Assembly: GCA_028866775.1 (NCBI GenBank)
Contig: JAGWHK010000001.1
Coordinates: forward strand, 108,007-172,006
Length of the DNA stretch: 64,000 nt
Direction: 5' to 3'
Source: Microcaldota archaeon
GTDB lineage: Archaea > Micrarchaeota > Micrarchaeia > Micrarchaeales > Micrarchaeaceae
Positions within the stretch are counted from its first letter, which is position 1; the number at the start of each line of letters is the position of its first letter. Below the pieces are notes generated by a model that had not been told where the DNA came from, did no database searches, and saw nothing but the letters and a program-made list of their open reading frames with translations. A program made the position numbers and the translations under genes. Positions 42,297-49,993 of the stretch are shown here, piece by piece.

Positions 42297-42881
42297 TCAG
42301 CCAATCTGGACGGGCTTATAATAAAGCAGAACGTTCCCAGACTTAAACTGTTTTGTCTTAACCAGTTCCAGATTCAATTTCTGGCCTAACCCAGCGAATA
42401 TTGGTGTTCCTCCCCCAATGACCACTGGGCTTATCATAAACCTGAATTCGTCTATAAGCCCTTCCTTTATGAAAGAGAGCGATAGGTTTGAGCCCCCTAC
42501 CCATATCCCCTTTCCTGGCTGCCCCTTTAGGCGCCTCATCTCTTCGGCGCTAAATTCATTGACAAGTTTAACATTTTTCCAGTTTCCGTGCTCCTCAACC
42601 TTATTTAATGTCTTGGAGAAGACAATCTTTGGTGTGGCGTTCATCAGCCTTGCGACATGAATGTCATCCTGGTATCTTGGGTCGGATTCTGCTCCGGGCC
42701 AGAAAGACTCCATCAACTGGTATGTCCGTCTGCCCCATATGAACAGATCAAGCTCTTTCAGCCATGAGTCTACTATGAATTTGTTAAATTCCCCGTCAAC
42801 TTTGTGCCATGAGATATCATGGTTTGGACCCTCAAAGTAGCCATCAAGACTCAATGTCATAAACATGTATACTTTTCTCAT
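42297..42881 (-). CDS. DHFR-like protein of the RibD C-terminal family
   Basis: 194 aa. 'MRKVYMFMTLSLDGYFEGP', 'LFIWGRRTYQLMESFWP', 'GKGIWVGGSNLSLSFIKEGLIDEF' and 'VVIGGGTPIF' are landmarks of the YyaP/YwjB-like dihydrofolate reductase family, common in bacteria and of unclear substrate. NADPH binding is likely. Its codons are more AT-rich than those of the core genes and short repeats flank it, which suggests transfer. Confidence 0.85.
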   Translation of the reverse strand: MRKVYMFMTLSLDGYFEGPNHDISWHKVDGEFNKFIVDSWLKELDLFIWGRRTYQLMESFWPGAESDPRYQDDIHVARLMNATPKIVFSKTLNKVEEHGNWKNVKLVNEFSAEEMRRLKGQPGKGIWVGGSNLSLSFIKEGLIDEFRFMISPVVIGGGTPIFAGLGQKLNLELVKTKQFKSGNVLLYYKPVQIG

Positions 42882-42921
42882 CTAATCACTTTAGCTTCGG
42901 CTCCTTTAATTATAAAACATG

Positions 42922-42932
42922 TAGTAGTACTA
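42922..42932 (+). repeat. 11-bp repeat TAGTAGTACTA, right of the DHFR-like gene
   Basis: Second copy of the repeat at 42279-42289. It lies 7 bases from the 3' end of tRNA-Val, followed by another TAGTAG, so the accessory island ends at a tRNA 3' end. Confidence 0.5.
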
Positions 42933-42939
42933 ATAGTAG

Positions 42940-43011
42940 TGGGCCCGCGGAGAATCGGACTCCGGATCTTCTCTCTGTGAAAGAGACGTCTTACCACTCG
43001 ACTACGAGCCC
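42940..43011 (-). tRNA. tRNA-Val (CAC)
   Basis: Acceptor GGGCTCG/CGGGCCC (one G-T pair) with discriminator A, anticodon stem TCTCT/AGAGA around TTCACAG (anticodon CAC), T arm CGGAG-TCCGATT-CTCCG. 72 nt, no intron, CCA not encoded. Its first ten bases are also the last codons and TAG stop of the pterin dehydratase gene. Confidence 0.95.
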
Positions 43012-43334
43012 TTTAGTATCTTGTTTATCTTAGCCGCCATTATGAAGTCATTCTGGGACAAGCCGCCTATCGCGTGGGTCGATAGCTCCAGCCGCATCCT
43101 GTTCCAGTCATATATGGATATGTCTGGGTGGTGGCCCTCACGTTCCGCGAGCGTGGCAACCTTGTTGGTGAACTTCATAGCTTTCTTGAAGTCCTTGAAT
43201 TTCAGCTCCCTTGAGATCTTGTCCCTGGTGAGCTTCCATCCCTCCACCATGGGCATGTACCTGCGCGCAGCTGACATCTGCATCTTCTTTACTCCACCCT
43301 CACAGGGTTTGCACCTCATGCGCTCGAACTTCAT
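43002..43334 (-). CDS. 4a-hydroxytetrahydrobiopterin dehydratase (pterin-4a-carbinolamine dehydratase)
   Basis: 110 aa. 'MRCKPCEGG' near the start, 'EGHHPDISIYDWNRMRLEL' with the catalytic His pair, and 'THAIGGLSQNDFIMAAKI' are hallmarks of the PCD/DCoH family, which dehydrates a pterin carbinolamine; many prokaryotic homologues act in moco or cofactor repair. The ATG at 43334 is used; one at 43319 is also possible. A GGTATTTAAAG box lies about 30 nt upstream. Its stop codon lies inside tRNA-Val. Confidence 0.92.
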   Translation of the reverse strand: MKFERMRCKPCEGGVKKMQMSAARRYMPMVEGWKLTRDKISRELKFKDFKKAMKFTNKVATLAEREGHHPDISIYDWNRMRLELSTHAIGGLSQNDFIMAAKINKILKGS

Positions 43335-43375
43335 TTGACCAGAAACTTATTGGAGTCCCAACTTTAAATACCTAG

Positions 43376-43852
43376 CTAGAGCTCGAAGTATTCCCTGAAC
43401 TTTGGAGAGGTCTCGATCCTCTTTGTTCTCCCCTCCCTTGAGGATTTTATGAACTGCTTCTCTGTGAGCTCCTTTATGTGATCGTAGGCAGAGCTCCCGA
43501 ACGCCTTGACTATGGCGCTCTGCATCACGGGCTCGTTCTTGCTTATGTAGGCTAGTATCCTAAGGGAGGGCCTGCTTATGTCAGGCGATCCTGCCAGCGA
43601 TGCAACCTTCTGCGCGTACTCGTTCTTAACCTCAAGGACATAGCCATCACCCACCGCCTTGACCTCCAATGCACCCTCCCTCTGGGAGTATTCTTGGATC
43701 AGTGACTCCATGACAGACTTGACGTAGCCCATCGACGCAACGCCCATGACAGCGGCAAGCTCCTGGGCGCTCATAGCTCTCCCTGATGCGAACAGCGCGG
43801 CCTCCGCGACCCTCTTGTAGCCGGAATCCTCATTCACCGGAATCCACCGCAT
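43376..43852 (-). CDS. scpB: Segregation and condensation protein B
   Basis: 158 aa. Two winged-helix units are visible: 'VAEAALFASGRAMSAQELAAVMG' and 'RPSLRILAYISKNEPVMQSAIVKAFG'. ScpB binds ScpA and tunes the SMC condensin ring. It overlaps scpA by 23 bases; a GTG at 43837 is an alternative start with a smaller overlap. It is shorter than many bacterial ScpB. Confidence 0.85.
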   Translation of the reverse strand: MRWIPVNEDSGYKRVAEAALFASGRAMSAQELAAVMGVASMGYVKSVMESLIQEYSQREGALEVKAVGDGYVLEVKNEYAQKVASLAGSPDISRPSLRILAYISKNEPVMQSAIVKAFGSSAYDHIKELTEKQFIKSSREGRTKRIETSPKFREYFEL

Positions 43853-44561
43853 CCTTGGCTCCGTTGCGCATTGATATCATTATGTCGCCGAAGAACTGCT
43901 CCTGCGATATGTCAAGCTCCTTCCTGTGGGCCAGGAAGAGCAGAGGTATGAAGAGGTCTGACACAGCGACTCTTTCGGAGCTGAACAGCCTGGCCAGGCT
44001 GGAGTACTCCACCGTGCCGTTTGCCCTGGCGTTCGAGGCCACGAGCTTGTATGCCGATGCGATCTTCTGGTCTATGTCTTCCTTGACAACGACGAAGTCG
44101 AGCGGCGCCTCCATCTCCGGATCAATCATCGACCTCTCTTCGGAAACACGCATCGCCTCGTCGAGCGCGTCCATGAGCTCTGTAAGCGTTACCTTCTTGT
44201 GCGGCTGAAGCCTGAACTTGGGTATAAGCTCCGGAACTTCTGGCACCTGCCTCTGCATCGCAACTCCATCGACCTCCTCCTGGATCTCCTCCTTGAACAT
44301 AACCATGCTGTCGCTCTTCATCCTGAGAAGAATCGATGCGGCGAGGGTCATGTTGGCCGGGATGTGGAGGTCAAGGACCTTCATCTTCTTGATCGTCTGC
44401 ACATACTCGTTTGCTATCTTACCTATATCAATGTCCCACGGGTCTATGCTGCTTGATTCCACTAGCCCCATCAGCACGTCCCTCCAGGTAGCATCCTTGA
44501 CCAACTCCTTCAGGTCAAGCGTGCGCTGGACGCCTTCTTCTGGACCGGTCTCCTTGGTCAT
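43830..44561 (-). CDS. scpA: Segregation and condensation protein A (kleisin)
   Basis: 243 aa. 'VLMGLVESSSIDPWDIDIGKIANEYVQ' (two parts, near residues 29-56), 'AASILLRMKSDSM' and a C-terminal winged helix ('SSLARLFSSERVAVSDLFIPLLFLAHRKEL') follow the kleisin plan, with a long acidic linker between. It bridges the SMC heads. The smc gene is not in the window. Confidence 0.92.
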   Translation of the reverse strand: MTKETGPEEGVQRTLDLKELVKDATWRDVLMGLVESSSIDPWDIDIGKIANEYVQTIKKMKVLDLHIPANMTLAASILLRMKSDSMVMFKEEIQEEVDGVAMQRQVPEVPELIPKFRLQPHKKVTLTELMDALDEAMRVSEERSMIDPEMEAPLDFVVVKEDIDQKIASAYKLVASNARANGTVEYSSLARLFSSERVAVSDLFIPLLFLAHRKELDISQEQFFGDIMISMRNGAKDAVDSGE

Positions 44562-44609
44562 CTATAGAATACAGTCGGAAGGGTATTTAGTTTTTGCGCA
44601 AATTCAGGG

Positions 44610-45080
44610 CTAGTCGTATTCTGGAGGAAGCCATACATCGCCCGAGCTCACTTTCCTGAGGAGATCGTGCCTCTGTCCGGCACTTTCGGGCCCCAGTTTG
44701 GTGAAATCAGAGATCAGCTCCACTTTCTGCTCGAAGTTGTATTTTGGTATCCAGTCTACGAGCTTGGGGCCTTCCCACATCCTATCATCTAGTGATCTAA
44801 GGAAGTTACGCCCATCGGGTTCTGACAATCTGCGAAGCGCATTTTCCGCTTCTGACGTTGTCTGTGCGTTCTTGAGGACAGTGAAGACCGCAGACAATGT
44901 ACGGTCGCTGCCAGGAAGTGTTCTGGGCGTGGATTCGAGTAGAACTAGTTTCTCCGCCGCGCTCGGGAGCCTTTCCGACCAATCCTTGAAAAGCGACATG
45001 AATGTTTCCTTAGCATGGCCGTTTAAGCCTGCGGATATCTTTTCTGATTTGCTAGCCAGTATTGTGGCCTCCATTCTCAC
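44610..45080 (-). CDS. Uncharacterised helical protein upstream of scpAB
   Basis: 156 aa, not recognised. It is alpha-helical, rich in Lys, Glu and Ser, with two Trp ('DRMWEGPKLVDWIPK') and a Pro-rich end ('DVWLPPEYD'). No signal or membrane segment. It lies 48 nt before scpA on the same strand and could be co-transcribed. A TATATATAG stretch about 30 nt upstream is shared with the divergent FkbM gene. Confidence 0.55.
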   Translation of the reverse strand: MRMEATILASKSEKISAGLNGHAKETFMSLFKDWSERLPSAAEKLVLLESTPRTLPGSDRTLSAVFTVLKNAQTTSEAENALRRLSEPDGRNFLRSLDDRMWEGPKLVDWIPKYNFEQKVELISDFTKLGPESAGQRHDLLRKVSSGDVWLPPEYD

Positions 45081-45138
45081 TCCCCAATAGGGTACTGCTG
45101 GTTGAAATATATATAGCTTTTCTGCAGAAACTCTCTAC

Positions 45139-45834
45139 ATGGATGGTTCAGAGTCGGATTCCTACGATCATCGGTTAGCGTATAGGCTTTCTCCCCGGAT
45201 CTACAAGTGGGGCCGCAACTCGATCCTTAGGCTAAGGAATAGGCAGGAAAGGCTTGATGTCCTGGACGAGATATTCGTCAGGCAGATTTATGGCAAGCTG
45301 TATCTTGCGATAAAGCCGAACAGTGTCGTGCTTGACATCGGGGCGGGCATGGGGGAGACGGCGATATATTTCGCGATGAATCCTAATGTAAGGCGGGTGT
45401 TCTCCTACGAGCCCATCCAGAGAACCTACCAGGAGGCAAAAAGGGTAATAAGCGCCTCTCCTTTCAGAAGTAAAATAACGCTGGTGAATACTGGCGTCGT
45501 TGGCTCTGGAAGGGTGGCTCGCGTCAATCAGGAGTACCAGGGCCACCTGTGGACCAAGCTTTCGGAGGCAGAGGGCACGAAAGGAACGAGGATGAGGCTG
45601 CTCTCGCTAAACGAGATCCTGAAAGGGAAAAGAGATGTGGCGATAAAATGTGACTGCGAGGGTTATGAGGCTGAGATATTCAAGACAGCCGATCTCTCCA
45701 GAGTGTACGCCATACAACTGGAGTACCATAACTGCAAGGAGACGGTGAAGAGAGATTTAATCTCCAAGGGCTTTGGTGTAACAGACTTGGATCCAGGTAG
45801 GAAACAGGGGATAATCTTCGCAGCTAGAAAATGA
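45139..45834 (+). CDS. FkbM-family methyltransferase
   Basis: 231 aa. The SAM-binding loop is 'VVLDIGAGMGETAIYFA' and the family motif appears as 'VAIKCDCEGYEAEIF' (KxDxEG). FkbM enzymes O-methylate sugars and natural products, so it may modify surface glycans made by the nearby GT2 enzymes. A TATATATAG box about 25-30 nt before the ATG fits a leaderless mRNA. Its stop is one base from the 3' end of tRNA-Ile on the other strand. Confidence 0.87.
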   Translation: MDGSESDSYDHRLAYRLSPRIYKWGRNSILRLRNRQERLDVLDEIFVRQIYGKLYLAIKPNSVVLDIGAGMGETAIYFAMNPNVRRVFSYEPIQRTYQEAKRVISASPFRSKITLVNTGVVGSGRVARVNQEYQGHLWTKLSEAEGTKGTRMRLLSLNEILKGKRDVAIKCDCEGYEAEIFKTADLSRVYAIQLEYHNCKETVKRDLISKGFGVTDLDPGRKQGIIFAARK

Positions 45835-45835
45835 A

Positions 45836-45923
45836 TGGGCCCGAAGAGATTTGAACTCTTGACCTTTCGATGTCTGATAAAGTCTATCAGTCGAACGCTC
45901 TAACCAAGCTGAGCTACGAGCCC
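45836..45923 (-). tRNA. tRNA-Ile (GAT) with intron at 37/38
   Basis: Acceptor GGGCTCG/CGGGCCC with discriminator A, D arm GCTC/GAGC, anticodon stem TTCGA/TCGAA, T arm AAGAG-TTCAAAT-CTCTT. The anticodon loop has 20 bases; removing 13 leaves CTGATAA with anticodon GAT. CCA not encoded. Confidence 0.94.
45872..45884 (-). other. 13-nt tRNA-Ile intron
   Basis: In tRNA sense the loop folds as CTGA-TAG-ACTTTA-TCAG-ACA: a 4-bp helix CTGA/TCAG between 3-nt bulges TAG and ACA. Cuts at TA|G and AC|A remove GACTTTATCAGAC at the usual site after base 37. The inner part is a bare loop, so the intron is close to the smallest possible. Confidence 0.85.
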
Positions 45924-45960
45924 CTGTTGAATATGAGTAGCGGATGTAATATATCCCTTT

Positions 45961-46572
45961 TCATTCGCGCTTTATCTCAATTACTCTTCCGTCTGGCTCG
46001 GTCTCAGCGAAGCCCTGGGCCCTGAATCGGTATAGCTTGATGTTGGGCTGCATCCAGAGATCCTTCTGGATTCCCACGGCCTTGCATGCGGCCTCGAAGA
46101 ACCCGGTCTTGTCGAGATTGTTTTCCTCAGGGAACGAGGGCAGTAACACTGCGCTCTTGAACCCATACTTTATGTAAATGCCGTCCCTTCCCATCTTCAC
46201 CTTTATCAGCTTGCCCTTCCCAGACGACTTTATCAGCTCGAAATCAGACAGTATGTCAACCTCGACGGTCATGTGGCTGCTCTCATTCAGCGAGACCGGC
46301 ACGAACTTTGGGTCCTCGAACCCTGCTGCTATTGCGGCATCCACGACCAATTCGCCGATGTGCTTCCTTGCGCCGTGTATCCCCATCCTTCCCCTGAGCT
46401 CCCTTGTCGGATAATGCAGCACCGTAACGAATACGCCATTCGGGCTCCCAAGCCCCTTCAGCGACTCCACCAGCATGTTCCTGTCCAGGTTGGGGCTCCT
46501 CAGGAACAGCTCTATCGCCGCCCTTGCGCCTCTCACTATCTGCTCTCCCTCTGTCTCTGAATACTGTCGCAC
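45961..46572 (-). CDS. AMMECR1-family protein
   Basis: 203 aa from a GTG start. 'GVFVTVLHYPTRELRGRMGI' carries the family hexapeptide LRGCIG in the altered form LRGRMG. 'VDILSDFELI', 'GIYIKYGFKSAVLLPSFPEE' and 'LWMQPNIKLYRFRAQGFAE' are further landmarks. The family is widespread in archaea and eukaryotes and its function is not known; links to radical-SAM and MEMO proteins are seen in other genomes. Confidence 0.9.
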   Translation of the reverse strand: MRQYSETEGEQIVRGARAAIELFLRSPNLDRNMLVESLKGLGSPNGVFVTVLHYPTRELRGRMGIHGARKHIGELVVDAAIAAGFEDPKFVPVSLNESSHMTVEVDILSDFELIKSSGKGKLIKVKMGRDGIYIKYGFKSAVLLPSFPEENNLDKTGFFEAACKAVGIQKDLWMQPNIKLYRFRAQGFAETEPDGRVIEIKRE

Positions 46573-46628
46573 AGACCATACTCGAAACTTAACTATTTAG
46601 ATGCTAGCAAAGCAACATCCTTGGTGCT

Positions 46629-47066
46629 TTGTTGGGCGACCGCGTTACAGTATACACTGATGGCGCCGCCCGTGGCAATCCTGGTCCGAGCGCATCAGGC
46701 TACATGATCATGCAAGGAAGCAAGACCGTTCGGATCGAGATGCAGTACAACGGAGTCAAAACCAACAACTATGCGGAATACCATGCGATAGAGATGGCTC
46801 TCGGCTGGTGCCTCGACAACCTCCAGTCCCCATCCTCTGCTAAGATCAGCGTTTTCTCGGACAGCGAGCTGGTCGTCAGGCAGCTAAACGGAAGGTACAA
46901 GACAAAGGTCTCCAAATTGAGGGATCTTAAGAGGCGCGTATCTGAGATCGCCTCGAAGTTTGGGTCGGTCGCCTTCGAGAATCTACCCAGGGAGGACAGG
47001 CACATAAGTAGGGTTGACCATGGGCTGAACATGCTGCTCGACGAAACTTTACGAAAGGGTTTATAA
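46629..47066 (+). CDS. rnhA: Ribonuclease HI
   Basis: About 145 aa. 'VYTDGAARGNPGPSASGY' (first catalytic Asp), 'TNNYAEYHAIEMAL' (Glu), 'SVFSDSELVVRQLNG' (Asp) and 'HISRVDHGLN' (last Asp) complete the active site. It cuts RNA in RNA-DNA hybrids. The start is TTG at 46629 or the next codon, also TTG. It is short, without a hybrid-binding domain. Confidence 0.93.
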   Translation: MLGDRVTVYTDGAARGNPGPSASGYMIMQGSKTVRIEMQYNGVKTNNYAEYHAIEMALGWCLDNLQSPSSAKISVFSDSELVVRQLNGRYKTKVSKLRDLKRRVSEIASKFGSVAFENLPREDRHISRVDHGLNMLLDETLRKGL

Positions 47067-47098
47067 AGTAGGGCGATATATAGGATAAAGGTACAGTG

Positions 47099-48643
47099 AT
47101 GCCAGTGGCGGAAGAGAACGAGGCCAAATCCGTAACCGATGGACAGAGCGCAAAGCAGCAGCCTGCGGTGAATCCTGTTGCTAAGGAGCACTGGAAGAAA
47201 GGAAACTCGCTATTCGAAGAGAGCAAGTTCGAGGAGGCCGTAAAGGAGTATACGGAGGCCATCAGGGTCGACAAGAGCTACGCCGATGCCTACTTCAACA
47301 GGGCCCTAACCGAGAGGGTCATAAACGACTTCACAAGCGCGAGGGGCGACCTTGAGAAGGTGCTGGAGCTGCAGCCCAAGAGCTACGACGCGCCGCTGCT
47401 CATAGGGGACATGGCGGAGAGCAAGAACGACATGCTTGGCGCAAGATACTGGTATGAGCGCGCGCTTGCAAACAATCCCGAGTACACAGAGGCGAAGAAC
47501 AGGCTGGAGAGGATTGATGCGCTGATCCACGTCGACACCAAGGTCGGAGGAAGCGGCACAACCTCGAAGCAGCAGATGAAGCCTCCGGAGCCCAAGGAGG
47601 AGATAGTAGAGGGTCAGATTAAGAAGGTCGCATTCTTCAAGTCAGAGATAAGGTTCAAGGATGTGGTGGGCCTCACCAAGGTGAAGAAGTACCTCACCGA
47701 GAACGTCGTGCTTGCGATAAGGGAGCCGGCACTCTTCAAGAGGTACGGCAAGAAGCTCGGCGTCGGGCTCCTGTTGTATGGTCCTCCCGGAACCGGAAAG
47801 ACGCACATCGTAAAGGCCATCGCCGGGGAATCGGGGGCCAACGTGATCATAGCGAGGATCAACCAGATCGTGGATATGTATACAGGCAACACCGAGAAGA
47901 ACCTGCACGCGATCTTCGAGCAGGCAAGGAAGAACCCGCCATGCATAATATTCTTCGACGAGCTTGATGCGCTCGGAGTCAAGAGGGGAGGGGACGGCGG
48001 CGACGGTGGGGGCAACAGCTCCGCGCTCAGGATGGCCGTGAACCAGTTCCTGATAGAGATGAGCGGGGTGGAGACCAACCCTGAGGGCATATTCGTCATA
48101 GGAGCCACGAACAACCCGTGGGACATAGACCCTGCGCTGAAGAGGTCTGGAAGGTTCGGGGACAGTGTATACCTGAAGCCGCCAACCTATGGAGACAGGA
48201 GGAACCTTTTCAGGTATTACACCCGCAACAAGCCGGTAGGAAGCCTCAACTATGGCAGGCTGTCGCGCGCCACGATGGGCTACAGCCCCGCCGACATAGA
48301 GAGGATTGCAGACAAGGCGGCCATGCTTCCACTCCTGCACGAGTACGTCAAGCACAAGAGGAGAAACTACACGATGAAGGACGTGATGACAGTGCTCAAG
48401 GACAAGGACTACAGCGGGAGCTCATTGGACGAATGGTATTCGATGGTAAGGAAGGACGTGATAAGCAAGACAGAGACCCAGATAGTCAACGGCAAGAAGC
48501 AGGAGACAATTAAGGAGGGCAAGTTGGACCCCCAGGAGAAGATACTCTACAAGGCGATGGTAAACGACATAAAGAAGAACACCTCGGGACTTAGGGTAGG
48601 GATCAGGAAGGCCATCAGATGGTGGGCCCTGAACCTCTTCTGA
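47099..48643 (+). CDS. AAA ATPase with N-terminal TPR repeats
   Basis: 514 aa from the ATG at 47099, about 20-25 nt after a GATATATAGG box. Residues 28-140 form about three TPR repeats ('HWKKGNSLFEESKFEEAVKE', 'AYFNRALTERVINDFTSARG', 'ARYWYERALANNPEYTEAK'). The AAA domain has Walker A GPPGTGKT (228-235), Walker B CIIFFDELD (282-290) and 'GATNNPWDIDPALKRSGRFG' with the arginine fingers; a Gly/Asp-rich loop interrupts it near 296. The lid and C-terminal helices follow. It is nearest to the Vps4/CDC48 type by pattern. The TPR part probably picks substrates. Partner unknown. Confidence 0.85.
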   Translation: MPVAEENEAKSVTDGQSAKQQPAVNPVAKEHWKKGNSLFEESKFEEAVKEYTEAIRVDKSYADAYFNRALTERVINDFTSARGDLEKVLELQPKSYDAPLLIGDMAESKNDMLGARYWYERALANNPEYTEAKNRLERIDALIHVDTKVGGSGTTSKQQMKPPEPKEEIVEGQIKKVAFFKSEIRFKDVVGLTKVKKYLTENVVLAIREPALFKRYGKKLGVGLLLYGPPGTGKTHIVKAIAGESGANVIIARINQIVDMYTGNTEKNLHAIFEQARKNPPCIIFFDELDALGVKRGGDGGDGGGNSSALRMAVNQFLIEMSGVETNPEGIFVIGATNNPWDIDPALKRSGRFGDSVYLKPPTYGDRRNLFRYYTRNKPVGSLNYGRLSRATMGYSPADIERIADKAAMLPLLHEYVKHKRRNYTMKDVMTVLKDKDYSGSSLDEWYSMVRKDVISKTETQIVNGKKQETIKEGKLDPQEKILYKAMVNDIKKNTSGLRVGIRKAIRWWALNLF

Positions 48644-48670
48644 CACAGAGCTAACGCGAGTGCTCTGCGC

Positions 48671-49126
48671 TCACTCAGTTTCGTCTTCTGATTCCTTGTC
48701 CGAGGACCCCAGCTTCACGCCCTTGGGCATCTTCTTCTTGTAGATCTTGAGGTCCGGGTAGAGCTTGAGCATCTCGCTGGCGTCTAGGTGGGTCCTTATC
48801 CCAAGATTCTCTATTATCCTGGATGCCGTATATGACTGCGCCACCTTCTTGAGCTTCTGGTCAGGGCATGCGGCAGCAATTTCCCTCCTGCCTTCGGGGC
48901 CCTCCATCTGCAGGAGGGCCTTGCTCGCATCTGCGTGGCCCTTGAGCCCCGATGTCGCCTTGTTGGCGAACGAGTCCAGCCTTGCAGTGTCTATCCCGAG
49001 AAACTTGTAGTACTTTGACTCTACGCTAACTCTTATGTTGTTCAGCAAGAATGAGATCTCTTCCGGCTTGGTGGATTCGTCAAGTTCCTGCCTGTTTATG
49101 GATATCCAGTTCCTGTACTTGACCAT
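48671..49126 (-). CDS. Uncharacterised protein
   Basis: 151 aa, not recognised. Helical, with 'EEISFLLNNIRVSVESKYYK' and a basic then acidic end ('KKKMPKGVKLGSSDKESEDE'). No signal peptide. It is downstream of a winged-helix gene and eL40 on the same strand (31 nt gap), so it may belong to that operon. Confidence 0.55.
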   Translation of the reverse strand: MVKYRNWISINRQELDESTKPEEISFLLNNIRVSVESKYYKFLGIDTARLDSFANKATSGLKGHADASKALLQMEGPEGRREIAAACPDQKLKKVAQSYTASRIIENLGIRTHLDASEMLKLYPDLKIYKKKMPKGVKLGSSDKESEDETE

Positions 49127-49156
49127 GAAATCGATGTACTGGTTGGGTTCGTCCAG

Positions 49157-49378
49157 TCAAGCACCCTTTGTTGCATAGTACCTTGCGGACTTGTCCTTTG
49201 AGACCCTCTTCACCATGTTCCTCTTTGCGAGCGAGGAGAGCGCGTTCAATACTAGGCCCTTCGGCCTGTTCGCCTTTCGGCTTATATCGTCAACGCTCTT
49301 TAGACCAGACTCCTTGTCGGCCCCCAACTCCTTCATCGCCTTGAGGATCTGCTGTTCCGCGACACTGAGATCTGCCAT
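49157..49378 (-). CDS. Small winged-helix protein
   Basis: 73 aa, one winged-helix domain: 'SVAEQQILKAMKELGADKES', 'VDDISRKANRPKGLVLNALSSLAKRNMVKRV' (helix 2, turn, recognition helix and first wing strand) and 'ARYYATKG'. It may bind DNA as a simple regulator. It starts 10 nt after eL40 and is probably co-transcribed with it. Confidence 0.7.
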   Translation of the reverse strand: MADLSVAEQQILKAMKELGADKESGLKSVDDISRKANRPKGLVLNALSSLAKRNMVKRVSKDKSARYYATKGA

Positions 49379-49387
49379 GGGACCACG

Positions 49388-49549
49388 TCAGGCTGCCGCC
49401 TTCTTGGCGCGCAGTGCCTTCCTCTTTGGCCTGAGATATTTGGAACCGCACTTCCTGCACATCGCTGCGCCTGCCTTGTTCCTGGACTTGCACTTCTTGC
49501 ATATCCATATCTTGGATATCTCTGCGTCTGCTATAGGAAACTTTCCCAT
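49388..49549 (-). CDS. rpl40e: Ribosomal protein eL40
   Basis: 53 aa. 'MGKFPIADAEISKIWICKKC' followed by 'CRKCGS..LRPKRK' gives the four-Cys zinc finger and basic tail of archaeal eL40. The length is normal. It was found by reading the frame directly; it opens a small operon with the winged-helix gene. Confidence 0.95.
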   Translation of the reverse strand: MGKFPIADAEISKIWICKKCKSRNKAGAAMCRKCGSKYLRPKRKALRAKKAAA

Positions 49550-49603
49550 GTCGAACACTCACTGATTGATTATGAAAGCAAAATAAAAAAGGAATAGGAG
49601 AAA

Positions 49604-49903
49604 TTACCTTCTCGATGCCAGGTCTGACAGTTCAGGGCTCGAGCCTGTGTCCTGCTGGCCTGTCTGCGACTGCCCTGACGATGCAACTAGCACAACGTCC
49701 CCTATGTTCCTTATGTTCTTGAACAGTATGCTCCTGTTCGAGAGTAGCCTCTTGGCCTCGACCCTGTCGGAGTTCCTCCACTCCTCCATGAGGAGCCTGC
49801 TGACTTCTCCCCTCTCGAGGTCTATTATCGCGTCACGCACCTCGCCCAAATACTGACCGTTGTCGCCGTAGATATCAAGATTGTATATTTCGGTTACTCT
49901 CAC
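49604..49903 (-). CDS. PRC-barrel domain protein
   Basis: 99 aa from a GTG start. 'LDIYGDNGQYLGEVRDAIIDLERGEVSRLL' (residues 9-38, in two strands) and 'SILFKNIRNIGDVVLV' form a PRC barrel; the Gln/Ser/Thr-rich tail is disordered. Archaeal PRC-barrel proteins include the CdpB division factors that link FtsZ and SepF, so a role in cell division is possible but unproven here. Confidence 0.82.
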   Translation of the reverse strand: MRVTEIYNLDIYGDNGQYLGEVRDAIIDLERGEVSRLLMEEWRNSDRVEAKRLLSNRSILFKNIRNIGDVVLVASSGQSQTGQQDTGSSPELSDLASRR

Positions 49904-49993
49904 AAAAGCACCTTCGTCTCACGTATATAGACGAATTAACCTTTATATATCTTGTGTAGGATCGCGGGTTAGCGGATTATGTTGTCAAACATG

